Below are positions 1 to 8,210 of a DNA stretch of 64,000 bases, in pieces. Position numbers and translations under genes: made by a program. How positions within the stretch are numbered: position 1 is the stretch's first letter; every line of letters begins with the position of its first letter. The notes beneath the pieces are model-generated. The model was not told the DNA's origin. It worked only from the letters and a program-made list of their open reading frames with translations, and did not search any database. This stretch comes from JBGASG01 sp046328035 (GTDB taxonomy: Bacteria > Cyanobacteriota > Vampirovibrionia > Obscuribacterales > Obscuribacteraceae): assembly GCA_046328035.1 (NCBI GenBank), contig JAXLXI010000025.1:1-64000 (forward strand), written 5' to 3'.

Positions 1-1
1 T

Positions 2-1384
2 GTGCGTATCTCTCGCCAGCAATATGCCTCCGCAGAAAGCCTGCTGAAAGAAGCATTACCGATGCTGATTGACACCCAGGGAGAAACGGGTCCGATCACT
101 GTTGAAGTGATGCGGACACTGGCTGAGCTCTACTCAATTACTCAACAACCGACTCAGACAGAGAAACTCTATCGCAAGCTCCTGAAGAACGACGAACTGG
201 CCAATGAAGATGGCGCGATTGCCGGTGATCTCGAATGCCTGTCTCAGGCGTTGGTGGCGCAAAACGATTCTTCTAAGACCGAAGAAGCAGTCGCATTGCA
301 GAAACGCGCCGACAGCATCAAGTCTAAACTGCCTGGTTATCGCAGCCCCAGCTCATCCGCATCACAGGCGGTGGCACCAGCCGATGCTGCGGACAACGGA
401 TCAAATGCTTCTGTCCACGACAAGTGGGCTCTAGTGATTGGCATCAGCAACTTCAAAGATACCGACCTCAATTTGAAGTTTGCCGCCAAAGATGCCACCG
501 ACTTCAAGAATTACTTGATCAACGAAGCAAACTTCGCTCCCGATCATGTCAAGTTGCTTCTGGATCAGGATGCCACTCGCCAGAACATCACCAACTACTT
601 AGGTGACAAGTATCTGGGCAAAGTTGCGACGTGCAACGACCTGGTGGTTGTTTACATCTCCACCCACGGCAGCAGCGCGGTGGAGCAACTCGGAAACGCC
701 AACTTCGTCGTTCCCTACGATGCGACCATGAACAATTTGATTCTTACCGGCATTCCTATGAAGTACCTGACCGCCGGGATAAAGGATCTCATTCACTGCA
801 ATCGCGTGGTGCTGGTCGCTGACGTATGCCATGGTGGCGCCATGGACGATACGGTCGCCAGTCGCGGCGGTGGCTCTGGCGCCTCAGCCGGTGGAACCGG
901 CGGCGAAGGCGGAAAAGGCGTGGAAATTGCAGCCGGCGAGGGCGGTAAAGGCATGCACCGTGCCGGTATCATCAACGACAACGTGCAAGTGGGCGCCGGT
1001 CAGCTGATTGTTGCCTCAAGTGAAGCCGATCAAATCTCGTGGGAGTCCAAGAACTACCCTAACGGCGTGTTTACCCGTAAACTTATCGACGGTTTGCGGC
1101 TCAAAGGAACTGAGACCACACTCAAAGATGCCTACAGCTACATGAAGGCGAGAGTTGAAGAAGAGGTCCTGCGCGATCGCGCTCAAGTTCAGACCCCAGT
1201 CTTCATCGCCAATAAGTGGAAAGGCGCCGAAGTGGTTCTTGGAGTGAAACCCTGCAGTCCCGGACCCGGCATCCAAGTTGACATTGACGCAAAATCAGCG
1301 GCGGTTCCCGTTTCCGACACAACCCGGTCGATTAAAAAGGGCGCCGCACCAAATACGGTGAAGACCACCCCCAAGAGCAATTAA
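2..1384 (+). CDS. TPR-caspase (peptidase C14) protein, 5' partial
   Basis: Caspase-fold cysteine protease, truncated by the window edge: the apparent GTG start lies at base 2 and the reading frame opens inside a TPR-like helical region (about residues 1-110). After a Ser/Ala-rich linker the p20-like domain starts at the DKWALVIGIS strand (about residue 140). The catalytic His lies in YISTHGS (residue 222 of the visible part) and the catalytic Cys in DVCHGG (residue 276). A Gly-rich insert of about 30 residues follows the Cys loop. The domain ends with the QTPVF strand, shared with the two other caspases of the window. The closest relative here is the 772-residue TPR-caspase at 30.4 kb, which has the same order of domains and an N-terminal signal peptide, so the missing part is probably a signal peptide plus more TPRs. 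It is followed 42 nt downstream by an alpha/beta hydrolase, probably co-transcribed. Substrate unknown. Confidence 0.85.
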   Translation: MRISRQQYASAESLLKEALPMLIDTQGETGPITVEVMRTLAELYSITQQPTQTEKLYRKLLKNDELANEDGAIAGDLECLSQALVAQNDSSKTEEAVALQKRADSIKSKLPGYRSPSSSASQAVAPADAADNGSNASVHDKWALVIGISNFKDTDLNLKFAAKDATDFKNYLINEANFAPDHVKLLLDQDATRQNITNYLGDKYLGKVATCNDLVVVYISTHGSSAVEQLGNANFVVPYDATMNNLILTGIPMKYLTAGIKDLIHCNRVVLVADVCHGGAMDDTVASRGGGSGASAGGTGGEGGKGVEIAAGEGGKGMHRAGIINDNVQVGAGQLIVASSEADQISWESKNYPNGVFTRKLIDGLRLKGTETTLKDAYSYMKARVEEEVLRDRAQVQTPVFIANKWKGAEVVLGVKPCSPGPGIQVDIDAKSAAVPVSDTTRSIKKGAAPNTVKTTPKSN

Positions 1385-1426
1385 GTACGCACTGAACCAC
1401 GCACACTGGAGTTGGAGTTAAATAGC

Positions 1427-2377
1427 ATGACCAGACTAAATGCGGCGAAGCTGACCTTCAAGGCACTGACCGTCGGATTGGCAGTTTTTCTGACGGCAGT
1501 CGGACCGGTAAACACCTTGGTTGCCGATGCCCGCGAAAGCACCGCCACCAAGGAAGACTTGATTCCCAATGCACCGCCGCTCTGGGTCTGGAAAGCCGAC
1601 GGCACTCCGAAAGCCGTTGTTCTGACGCTGCACGAGCTGGGGTTGCATGCCGGCGCCTTCGAAAACTTCGGTGAGCGCTCAGCCAAGAAGGGCATCACCG
1701 TGTACTCCATGGATCTGCGCGGCTTCGGCGCTTGGCGTCAAAAAGATCCGAAACAAAAAATGGATCATGACGACATTCTTTCCGACGTCAAAGCGGCCTT
1801 AGAAGGGCTGCACAAGGAGTATCCAAACACTCCCGTATTTCTTTTGGGCGAGGCGATGGGCGGGGCGACTGCGCTGCGCGCCGCCAAGGAATTTCCAACG
1901 CTTACACAAGGCATCATTTCCTCTGCTCCTGGTGGTGCCCACTTCAAAACACTCACCAACTACCTGACCGTCTGCCACCGCATGTTCAAGGGTCCGAACA
2001 AGCGCTTCGACTACGGCAAAGAGCTGGTTGCGATGGGTACTCCCAAGACTTCTCTCCGCGAAGCATATGAGAAAGACCCGCTGGTGCGGCTCGATCTGAC
2101 GCCGAAAGAGCTGATGGACTGTCAGTTTTTGATGTACAAAACCAAGGGCATGGCGCGCAAAATCAAGACCCAGCCGGTACTGATTGTCCAGGGCGAACAA
2201 GACAAAATGACCAAGCCCTCCAGCGCCGAAAGCATTGCCGAAAAATTGAAGACCAAAGACAAGAAGCTGATGATGGTCTCAAACGGCGATCACTATGTCT
2301 TCGAAGACGTGCAGGTCGATGACAAGGTAATGAACGATACCCTCGGCTGGATCGACGAGCACGTCAAAGCCCAATAG
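1427..2377 (+). CDS. Exported alpha/beta hydrolase with Ser nucleophile replaced by Ala
   Basis: Monoacylglycerol-lipase/S33-like alpha/beta hydrolase with an N-terminal signal peptide (about 25-30 residues). The ATG is preceded by GGAG at suitable distance; an upstream TTG in frame is less likely. Fold markers are the oxyanion strand VLTLHELG, the DLRGFG strand, and the nucleophile elbow. The elbow reads GEAMGG rather than GESMGG, so the nucleophile position (residue 143, codon GCG) is Ala. The acid (Asp259 in GEQDKM) and His (His289 in GDHYVF) are kept. A paralogue at 19.4-20.4 kb keeps an intact GESLG. Family knowledge says the Ser is needed for catalysis, so this is inferred to be a pseudoenzyme, or an enzyme with different chemistry. 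It lies 42 nt downstream of the caspase gene and is probably in the same operon. Confidence 0.85.
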   Translation: MTRLNAAKLTFKALTVGLAVFLTAVGPVNTLVADARESTATKEDLIPNAPPLWVWKADGTPKAVVLTLHELGLHAGAFENFGERSAKKGITVYSMDLRGFGAWRQKDPKQKMDHDDILSDVKAALEGLHKEYPNTPVFLLGEAMGGATALRAAKEFPTLTQGIISSAPGGAHFKTLTNYLTVCHRMFKGPNKRFDYGKELVAMGTPKTSLREAYEKDPLVRLDLTPKELMDCQFLMYKTKGMARKIKTQPVLIVQGEQDKMTKPSSAESIAEKLKTKDKKLMMVSNGDHYVFEDVQVDDKVMNDTLGWIDEHVKAQ

Positions 2378-2398
2378 GCGGTCGTCTCACCCTCACTT

Positions 2399-2543
2399 GA
2401 GAAGCTCAAGCGATATCGCTTGAGCTTCTCGTTTCTTGTCCAAGGCGAAGTGATATCACTTAAGCTCTGGATTCTTGGCGACGCTGAAGTGATATCGCTT
2501 TAGCTCTAGATTCTTAGAAATGCTCAAGCGATATCGCTTGGGC
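2399..2543. repeat. Four-copy array of the AAGYGATATCRCTT palindrome
   Basis: Four copies of a 14-bp core lie at 2408-2421, 2448-2461, 2487-2500 and 2526-2539, centre to centre 40, 39 and 39 bp apart. The first copy extends into a perfect 32-bp palindrome (2399-2430) just after the hydrolase stop. The spacers also resemble each other (TTCTTG or TTCTTA in each). Copies differ mainly by C/T against G/A swaps that keep the palindrome or leave a G-T pair. The first copy is followed by a short T-rich run and could act as a terminator hairpin. The function is unknown. Confidence 0.85.
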
Positions 2544-2641
2544 ATTTCGGCGTCACCTCTTGTCGTGAGGCGTCGGGATGGCGCAAAATATGCGACAGTT
2601 GGAAAAATCGAGAGTAACGAAGCAGGGGCGGAGAAGGAACG

Positions 2642-3472
2642 ATGGGACTTTTTGGCTGGGTCAGCGAGGTGCTTGGCACCAAGAAAGTCGATCAATGGGT
2701 GCAGCAAGCTGATGAGGCGGTTGCTGAAGAAGACTACGCGTACGCAGAGAAGTGCTACGGGCGTGCTCTTGAAATGGCTGAGGAGACTAAGAACTATCAC
2801 TTCATCGCCATTGCCGCATTTGGAGCGGCGAAGGCTTGTGAGAAACAGAACAAGAACGTCGTGGCGGAAAAGCACTACACCAAGGCGTTCAGAACCTGGG
2901 AAGACTCAGAAGAATGGGAACAGTCGGCGGAGACCCTGGAGGAGCTGGCTCGGTTGCTGCGCAGCCAGCGTCGGCTGTCGGAAGCCGAAGGTCTTCATAA
3001 GTATGCGTTGAAGATGTTGCGCGAGAAGTTTCAACCCGATGATCTAAAGGTGATCGAGTCCAACCGCAAATTGTCTGAATGCTTGATGGAGAAGAAAGCA
3101 TTCGGCGAGGCGGAGGGCGTGCTGACCAAGTTGATCAATCAGACTGAGAAGTCGCCGCACGCGCCCACTTTCGTTCCGAATGCTCTGTTTGACCTGGCTC
3201 GATGCTGTGTCGAACAGGGGCGGGAAGCTGACGCGGAAGCGGCGTACACGCGGGCACTGGCACTGTACGACAAAATAGAGGATCTCTCGGCGGACAACGC
3301 GGGAGTTAAGGCGGCGGCATGCGCGCACGAGTATGCGCGGTGTCTGATTCGTCAGAACAAAACGGACCCGGCGAAATCGATCTATAGCCGAGCGCTGGCG
3401 CTGGCTGAGGCGCATCCTGGATATCTTGGCGAGGGTGAGTTGATCGACGAGTCGGGCAAGTACACCTGCTAG
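2642..3472 (+). CDS. Cytoplasmic TPR protein
   Basis: A 276-residue protein made almost wholly of tetratricopeptide-like helix pairs, for example the repeats around AEKCYGRALEMAE, AEKHYTKAF, AEGLHKYALKMLRE, and DAEAAYTRALALYD near the C-terminus. There is no signal peptide or membrane segment, so it is probably a cytoplasmic scaffold. The ATG follows a GAAGGA ribosome binding site. It stands alone between the palindrome array and the deaminase gene. No catalytic domain is visible and no partner can be named from the sequence. Confidence 0.8.
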   Translation: MGLFGWVSEVLGTKKVDQWVQQADEAVAEEDYAYAEKCYGRALEMAEETKNYHFIAIAAFGAAKACEKQNKNVVAEKHYTKAFRTWEDSEEWEQSAETLEELARLLRSQRRLSEAEGLHKYALKMLREKFQPDDLKVIESNRKLSECLMEKKAFGEAEGVLTKLINQTEKSPHAPTFVPNALFDLARCCVEQGREADAEAAYTRALALYDKIEDLSADNAGVKAAACAHEYARCLIRQNKTDPAKSIYSRALALAEAHPGYLGEGELIDESGKYTC

Positions 3473-3608
3473 TCGGACGCGTTTCCCGAACTGGTGACGG
3501 AGTCTTCGCGATGGCGTTGCGAAGGCAGATTAATTTGCTATGATTCGCGCAACCAAATTGGTGGGTGCGCCAGTCGCCATTCAGTCGCAAGTTGCAAGGC
3601 AGGAATCT

Positions 3609-4640
3609 ATGATCAGCGGTCCTAAAGTCGGTGCTCTTATCAACACCATCCCGAAGGCCGAGTTGCACATTCATATTGAAGGCACGCTCGAACCAGATTT
3701 GATGTTCGCGCTCGCGAAGCGCAACAACATTCCGCTGCGATACAGATCTGTCGATGACGTCAAACGGGCGTATCAGTTCACCAATTTGCAGTCGTTTCTC
3801 GACATATATTACGAAGGAGCGACGGTGCTTGTTCAGGAACAGGATTTCCACGACCTGACCTGGGCCTATTTGGAACGCGTTGCGAAAACCGCAGTCAAGC
3901 ACGTGGAAATTTTCTTTGACCCGCAAACGCACACAGATCGTGGTATCGCATTCAGTACCGTTATCAAAGGCATTCGCACAGCCCTGGAACGGGCGCGTGT
4001 CGAGCTGGGTATCTCCTCGCACGTGATTATGTGTTTTCTTCGTCATTTGAGTGCCGAGCAAGCGATGCAGGCGTTGATGCAGGCGCTTCCCTTCAAAGAA
4101 TGGATCATCGGCGTTGGACTGGATTCCGGGGAGAAGGGTAATCCGCCTGAGAAGTTTCAGGCAGTTTACGACCGGGCGCGCGCTGAAGGTTTCTTGCCTG
4201 TTGCTCATGCAGGGGAAGAGGGACCGCCCGAATACATTTGGCAGGCGCTTGATTTATTGCGGGTGAAGCGAGTGGACCACGGTGTGCGTTGCATGGAAGA
4301 CGAAGCGCTGGTTGAGCGTCTGGTCAAAGAACATGTACCCCTCACAGTTTGTCCACTCTCCAACGTGAAACTATGCGTGGTGCCGTCGCTCGCTCAGCAT
4401 CCCATCAAGAAGATGCTCGACCGCGGTTTGCTGGTGACCGTCAACTCGGATGATCCGTCGTATTTCGGTGGTTACGTCGCCGACAATTTTGCCGGTATCT
4501 ATGAAGCGTTGCACCTCTCGACAGCGGATCTGATTCAACTAGCCAAAAACAGCTTCGAGGCAAGTTTTATCTCCGCGGAGGAGAAACGCAAGTTTCTTGC
4601 CGAGGTTGATGCGGTCGTTGGAACCGGCATTACTTCTTGA
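3609..4640 (+). CDS. Adenine/adenosine deaminase family protein
   Basis: Zinc-dependent amidohydrolase that deaminates adenine to hypoxanthine or adenosine to inosine in purine salvage. The metal ligands His20 and His22 lie in AELHIHIEGT; later motifs are the Glu-containing VAHAGEEG, the VDHG strand, and the C-terminal VNSDDPSYFGGY. The SDDPSYFGGY form resembles adenine deaminases (fungal Aah1-like) more than classical adenosine deaminases, so I favour adenine as substrate; this is family-based inference. The chosen ATG is preceded by a purine-rich AGGAA. An in-frame start 69 nt upstream would add an unconserved N-terminus. At 343 residues the length is normal for the family. Confidence 0.88.
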   Translation: MISGPKVGALINTIPKAELHIHIEGTLEPDLMFALAKRNNIPLRYRSVDDVKRAYQFTNLQSFLDIYYEGATVLVQEQDFHDLTWAYLERVAKTAVKHVEIFFDPQTHTDRGIAFSTVIKGIRTALERARVELGISSHVIMCFLRHLSAEQAMQALMQALPFKEWIIGVGLDSGEKGNPPEKFQAVYDRARAEGFLPVAHAGEEGPPEYIWQALDLLRVKRVDHGVRCMEDEALVERLVKEHVPLTVCPLSNVKLCVVPSLAQHPIKKMLDRGLLVTVNSDDPSYFGGYVADNFAGIYEALHLSTADLIQLAKNSFEASFISAEEKRKFLAEVDAVVGTGITS

Positions 4641-4647
4641 AGGTAGT

Positions 4648-5076
4648 TCAGGAATTGCCCCAACCGGGTAATTTACTGGCTTGCTTCACCCAACGAGCGA
4701 ATTGTGCTTCGTCGAACTCTTCGTCGTCTTCGTAAATGTCGATGTAGCGCACGTGACTGTGTTTTGATTCCCCGGGTGGAAGAGGGCTCAGGGATCCGCC
4801 GTTGAAGAACGTAACTTTGACGTATCTGGTGAAGCAATGAAAACTCAAGAACCAACCCTGACCCTCGATGCCGTAGAAAGGGGAGTTCCACTTCACGGCT
4901 TTCCGCGCTTTGGGTACGCTCTTTGTAACTATGGCGTCCAGGCGCTTGCCGGCTTCGCGTTTCCAGCCCGGCATAGCCGCAATGTAAGCTTGCACCGGGG
5001 CATCGCCGTCTGCCTTGGCGATCTGCGGGTTGCCGCCCGAGAGCAGTTTCGGTTTACTCGGTTTGCTTGATTTCAT
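4648..5076 (-). CDS. DUF1801 family protein
   Basis: A 142-residue protein with the DUF1801 (YdhG-like) fold: an N-terminal Lys/Pro-rich tail, then PVQAYIAAMPGWKREAG, the KAVKWNSPFYGIEG strand, the FSFHCFTRYVKVTFFNG strands and the closing helix with FARWVKQASKLPGW. The molecular function of the family is not established. The gene overlaps the 3' end of the upstream PAP2 gene by 23 nt, which implies co-transcription. It ends close to the convergent deaminase gene. Confidence 0.8.
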   Translation of the reverse strand: MKSSKPSKPKLLSGGNPQIAKADGDAPVQAYIAAMPGWKREAGKRLDAIVTKSVPKARKAVKWNSPFYGIEGQGWFLSFHCFTRYVKVTFFNGGSLSPLPPGESKHSHVRYIDIYEDDEEFDEAQFARWVKQASKLPGWGNS

Positions 5077-5791
5077 CGCCTTCCTCTAGTTTTCCGCGGC
5101 GCTGCAGCCATTCGGAGATCAAATAAGTGGTCGCTGACCACGCAATGCCTGCGCACCATCCTGCCAGTACGTCGGTGGGATAGTGAACTCCCAGATACAC
5201 CCGGCTGATGCCAATCAGCAACGTGATCAGGCAGGCGATCGCATAATAGTAGATTTTTAGCACTCGATCCTGGGTCGCCTGCGCCAGCAGCGCGCCCAAC
5301 GTCAAATAGAATATTGCCGCGATCATCGAATGTCCGCTCGGAAAGCTCTCCATCGCCACCGGCACCAGGTGCGGCACGATGCTCGGTCGCGGCCGCGCGA
5401 AAAAGTGTTTGAGCAGCACCATTGCCATAGTGCCACCACCGACGGAACCAAGGAAAAACAGCAACAACTTCTTCTTTCTGTCGAACCAGCAAAAACCGGA
5501 GACTGCCAGAGTGAAGGCGATCAACACTGCCACGCCGCCTAATGCGCTGACGTCTTGAACCCCGGGGAGGAGCCATGATGGACCGATGGGTATCGATGGA
5601 TCGGTTGGATTGCGCAGTGCATGCAAAATCGTGTTGTCCAGGTGCAGGGTCTCGCCTTCGCGGACTTCGCTCGCCACTTCAATGAATGTGAACGCTGATG
5701 CCGCCAGCAGTGTTGCCACCAGGATGATGGCTTTGCTGGCGCTCAGGCGTTTCAAAATGCGTTGTGTGATGGGTGGTTCGGGTTTCGACAC
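5054..5791 (-). CDS. PAP2-superfamily membrane phosphatase
   Basis: Integral membrane phosphatase of the PAP2/acid phosphatase superfamily, acting on lipid phosphates (phosphatidate or undecaprenyl pyrophosphate type substrates) at the outer face of the cytoplasmic membrane. The three signature motifs are visible: KHFFARPRP (motif 1), FPSGHS (motif 2) and SRVYLGVHYPTD (motif 3) with the catalytic His. About five or six hydrophobic helices are present, the first near residues 18-40. The exact substrate cannot be assigned. It lies between nfo and the DUF1801 gene on the same strand, with a 5-nt gap after nfo and an overlap with DUF1801, so the three probably form an operon. Confidence 0.9.
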   Translation of the reverse strand: MSKPEPPITQRILKRLSASKAIILVATLLAASAFTFIEVASEVREGETLHLDNTILHALRNPTDPSIPIGPSWLLPGVQDVSALGGVAVLIAFTLAVSGFCWFDRKKKLLLFFLGSVGGGTMAMVLLKHFFARPRPSIVPHLVPVAMESFPSGHSMIAAIFYLTLGALLAQATQDRVLKIYYYAIACLITLLIGISRVYLGVHYPTDVLAGWCAGIAWSATTYLISEWLQRRGKLEEGDEIKQTE

Positions 5792-5796
5792 GTCGT

Positions 5797-6747
5797 CTAC
5801 TCGTTCTTCGTAGCAGTACGGACGTTCTTGCGTGCTTTTGGTGTCGTCGCATTCTGCGTTGCCGACGACTTACTTGTCTTTTTGATCGGCGTGATCGGCG
5901 TGTTGGCGAGGCGATGCAGCAGATCGATGTTTTTGCGATCGGGTCCCTTCTGTTCGAAGCCGGGCACCTCCAGCATCCAGGGCAGATGCCGCAACTTAGG
6001 ATGCTGCAGCATGCGCTGGAACCCCTCCGCCCCGATGTGCCCTTCGCCGATGTTTTCGTGGCGGTCGCGCCGGGCCGCGAACGGAGTTTTCGAATCGTTG
6101 GCGTGAACCGCCTTCAACCACTGGAAGCCCACCGTTTTTTCGAATTGATCGACGGTTTTCTTCAAGCCTGCTTCGCTGGACACGTCATAGCCTGCATTGA
6201 ACAAGTGACATGTGTCCCAGCAGACACCGAGCCGCTTGTCGTTGTTGAGCTGCGCAAGAATGTCGGCGAATTCTTCGAAGCGATCGCCGATGGTTTCTCC
6301 CTGCCCGGCGCAGACCTCGAGCAGCAGTTTGCATTTACCGTCGTAGTCGTCGAGCACCACTTCGATAGCCTGCACCACTCGCCGCACCGCATCCTTATAA
6401 GGCGTGGTGCCGGCCGACCCGGGGTGGAAAATCAAACCCTCGGCGCCGCAGCGATCTGCTAGCCGCAGTGCGGCATACATGTTTTCCAGTGACTTCTTCA
6501 AAAAGTCTGGCGATGACGTAGCCAGGTTGACCAGATAGTTGCCGTGGACGAAGACGGGACCGAGCTTGTGTTGTTTGACGCCTTCCTTGAAACGGACGAA
6601 GTCGTCGACAGCCGGTTTGGGTGTCGCCCACGTTTGTGGTGAACCGATGAAGATCTGCATCGACTGCGCGCCGATTTCCAGCGCTTTGTCGACTGAGCTT
6701 TTCAAACCACCGTTGCAGTGGGCGCCAATCAGAAGCCGTTCGGACAT
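5797..6747 (-). CDS. nfo: Endonuclease IV (deoxyribonuclease IV)
   Basis: AP endonuclease of base excision repair that cuts 5' to abasic sites. The TIM-barrel starts with LLIGAHCNGG and QIFIGSPQTW. Zn ligands are visible in FVHGNYL, IFHPGSAG, LLEVCAGQG, GVCWDTCHLFNAGYD, VHANDSKTPFAARRDRHENIGEGHIG and the final MLEVPG. The C-terminus carries an extra basic tail of about 35 residues (Lys, Thr and Arg rich) not usual in the family, possibly for DNA binding. It is the first gene of a probable operon with the PAP2 and DUF1801 genes. The ATG is preceded by AGGAGT. Confidence 0.93.
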   Translation of the reverse strand: MSERLLIGAHCNGGLKSSVDKALEIGAQSMQIFIGSPQTWATPKPAVDDFVRFKEGVKQHKLGPVFVHGNYLVNLATSSPDFLKKSLENMYAALRLADRCGAEGLIFHPGSAGTTPYKDAVRRVVQAIEVVLDDYDGKCKLLLEVCAGQGETIGDRFEEFADILAQLNNDKRLGVCWDTCHLFNAGYDVSSEAGLKKTVDQFEKTVGFQWLKAVHANDSKTPFAARRDRHENIGEGHIGAEGFQRMLQHPKLRHLPWMLEVPGFEQKGPDRKNIDLLHRLANTPITPIKKTSKSSATQNATTPKARKNVRTATKNE

Positions 6748-6820
6748 CTTAACTCCTGTGCTTAGCCATTACGCAGCTAAGCAGATCAAATTATCTCGCG
6801 ATTGCTCGGCACAGAAGCAG

Positions 6821-7564
6821 TTATTTTTCCAGCTCGTCGGCGAGGCTGAACGCTTCGCGCCCGAACGGTTCGTCGTGACTGCCTTCCCATGCGTTTTTGA
6901 TGCCGAACATCAAACCTTGCGGTGCGGCACTCAGGCAACCACCGATGAAACCCATCGGTAAAGCCGGAATGATTTTGAACCAGTTGTTGGTTTCGCCGAC
7001 CAGGTCTCTGGTGGCAATCTTTGTTTCGCCGCCGATTTCGCGAGCGATGGCCACCGGCATGCCGACTATGCTGCCGGCGACAAAGGACGCGGCCCGCGAA
7101 GCGATATTGCCTTTGGCGGGGGTTTTTGCGCCCTTTGCTTTTTTGGTGGTATCGGATTTGGTTTTATCATCGCCGTCCGATTTTGCCTTGTCGTCCGATT
7201 TGGTTTTGTCGTCGCCGTCGGACTTTGCCTTCTCGTCGGACTTTGCGTCCGTTTTGGCTTTCTCGTCCGTCTTGGCTTTCTCGTCGGTGCTGCTTGCTTC
7301 GCTGCTTTGCGTTTCGCTGGCTTTCGCTTTTGCGTCCGCTTTAGCTTTGGCGTCAGCCTCCGCCTTCGCTTTCTTTTCAGCGGCGGCTTTCGCCTTCGCG
7401 TCGGCTTTAGCCTGTTTGTCGGCTTGCGCCTTAGCTTTCTTGTCGGCCGCAGACGTTGTTTCAGATGCACTGTTTGTAGTCGCGGCCGCCTCCTCGTCGG
7501 CGAATGCCGGCAAAGCCGCAAACACATATGCGGCAGTCAAGAGGAGTGTAAAGGCTTGTTTCAT
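6821..7564 (-). CDS. Exported Lys/Ala/Asp-rich low-complexity protein
   Basis: A signal peptide (about residues 1-22, cleavage after PAFA) is followed by about 130 residues of repetitive KAKADAKAK and DDKAKSDG type sequence. A compact C-terminal region of about 95 residues holds a Gly/Ala-rich hydrophobic segment (SFVAGSIVGMPVAIAREIGGE) and FIGGCLSAAPQGLMFGIKNAWEG. The low-complexity part would form a long charged helix or an extended spacer in the periplasm. The C-terminal part resembles Gly-zipper-type membrane-associating segments; this is inference. The repeats are also visible in the DNA as GTCGTCGCCGTC-like units, so repeat number may vary between strains. I do not recognise the family. 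Confidence 0.75.
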   Translation of the reverse strand: MKQAFTLLLTAAYVFAALPAFADEEAAATTNSASETTSAADKKAKAQADKQAKADAKAKAAAEKKAKAEADAKAKADAKAKASETQSSEASSTDEKAKTDEKAKTDAKSDEKAKSDGDDKTKSDDKAKSDGDDKTKSDTTKKAKGAKTPAKGNIASRAASFVAGSIVGMPVAIAREIGGETKIATRDLVGETNNWFKIIPALPMGFIGGCLSAAPQGLMFGIKNAWEGSHDEPFGREAFSLADELEK

Positions 7565-7694
7565 GAAACGGCACCTATGTCATACGACGGACCCCAGAAT
7601 TATAGCTTCCTCGCCTAACTGCCTCCAGTGAAACAGTAGAGGTTCCACGTTCGTCGTGACATCCAGTTCTCTGACGCGCCTGGAGGGCAAAGAC

Positions 7695-7880
7695 ATGCAA
7701 GACCCGCTGCAAGCTCGCGAACAGCAAAACCAAATACCCAATCTTGAACGGCAAGAGAAGGAAACGGAAGAATTGCCCAAAGGCACCGCCGATTCTCTGG
7801 CCGAAACCGAGGAACATCCGAAGCTGCGCAGGGTGCGCGCGAAGGCTTCCGACCAGACTCGCGAAATAAAACGCCCTTAG
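7695..7880 (+). CDS. Small hydrophilic protein, 61 aa
   Basis: A short reading frame with a strong GGAGGG ribosome binding site 7 nt before the ATG. The product is highly charged (Gln/Glu/Lys/Arg-rich, beginning MQDPLQAREQQ) with no hydrophobic segment, and is probably disordered or helical. A longer open frame on the other strand has no good start signal and an improbable composition, so I prefer this one. Function unknown. Confidence 0.5.
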   Translation: MQDPLQAREQQNQIPNLERQEKETEELPKGTADSLAETEEHPKLRRVRAKASDQTREIKRP

Positions 7881-7896
7881 CACCAAATACGGTATC

Positions 7897-8175
7897 TTAC
7901 TTTTTCTCGGACTTTTCGATTGTCCGGTTCAAGATGTGCAGGAAGGCATCGTACTTAGACATGCCTTTCTTGCGCTTGCTGTCGTACAGCTGATGAAGGA
8001 GAGGTTCTTGCGGAATGAACTCTTTTAGTTCGTCATCCGAATACACTTCGATGTCTTCAGACCGCTTCTTCTCGCACTTGCCCTTGGCGTAATTGACCAG
8101 CCATTGACCGGGAACGCCCGGGTTTTCACACTCGGCGCTGCCGCAGAACACGCAGTTTTCGCGTTGTTGTTTCAC
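7897..8175 (-). CDS. Small Cys-containing hypothetical protein
   Basis: About 92 residues starting at GTG, chosen because AAGGAG lies 8 nt upstream; an ATG 33 nt further upstream has no such site. The N-terminal CVFCGSAEC pattern could bind zinc, though only three Cys are close together, with a further Cys in KGKCEKK. The rest is charged and helical, ending in Lys residues. It is divergent from the CHAT gene, sharing a very short intergenic region. Family not recognised. Confidence 0.6.
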   Translation of the reverse strand: MKQQRENCVFCGSAECENPGVPGQWLVNYAKGKCEKKRSEDIEVYSDDELKEFIPQEPLLHQLYDSKRKKGMSKYDAFLHILNRTIEKSEKK

Positions 8176-8210
8176 CGGATAGGTCTCCTTAGCCCTATTA
8201 TCAGGCATAA

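Noticed and set aside
793..981. Pro-rich frame antisense to the caspase Gly-rich insert
   Set aside because: Composition is a reflection of the Gly-rich coding strand; no start signal.
7575..7886. 103-codon frame on the minus strand
   Set aside because: No ribosome site and unlikely composition; the overlapping plus-strand frame has a strong ribosome site.
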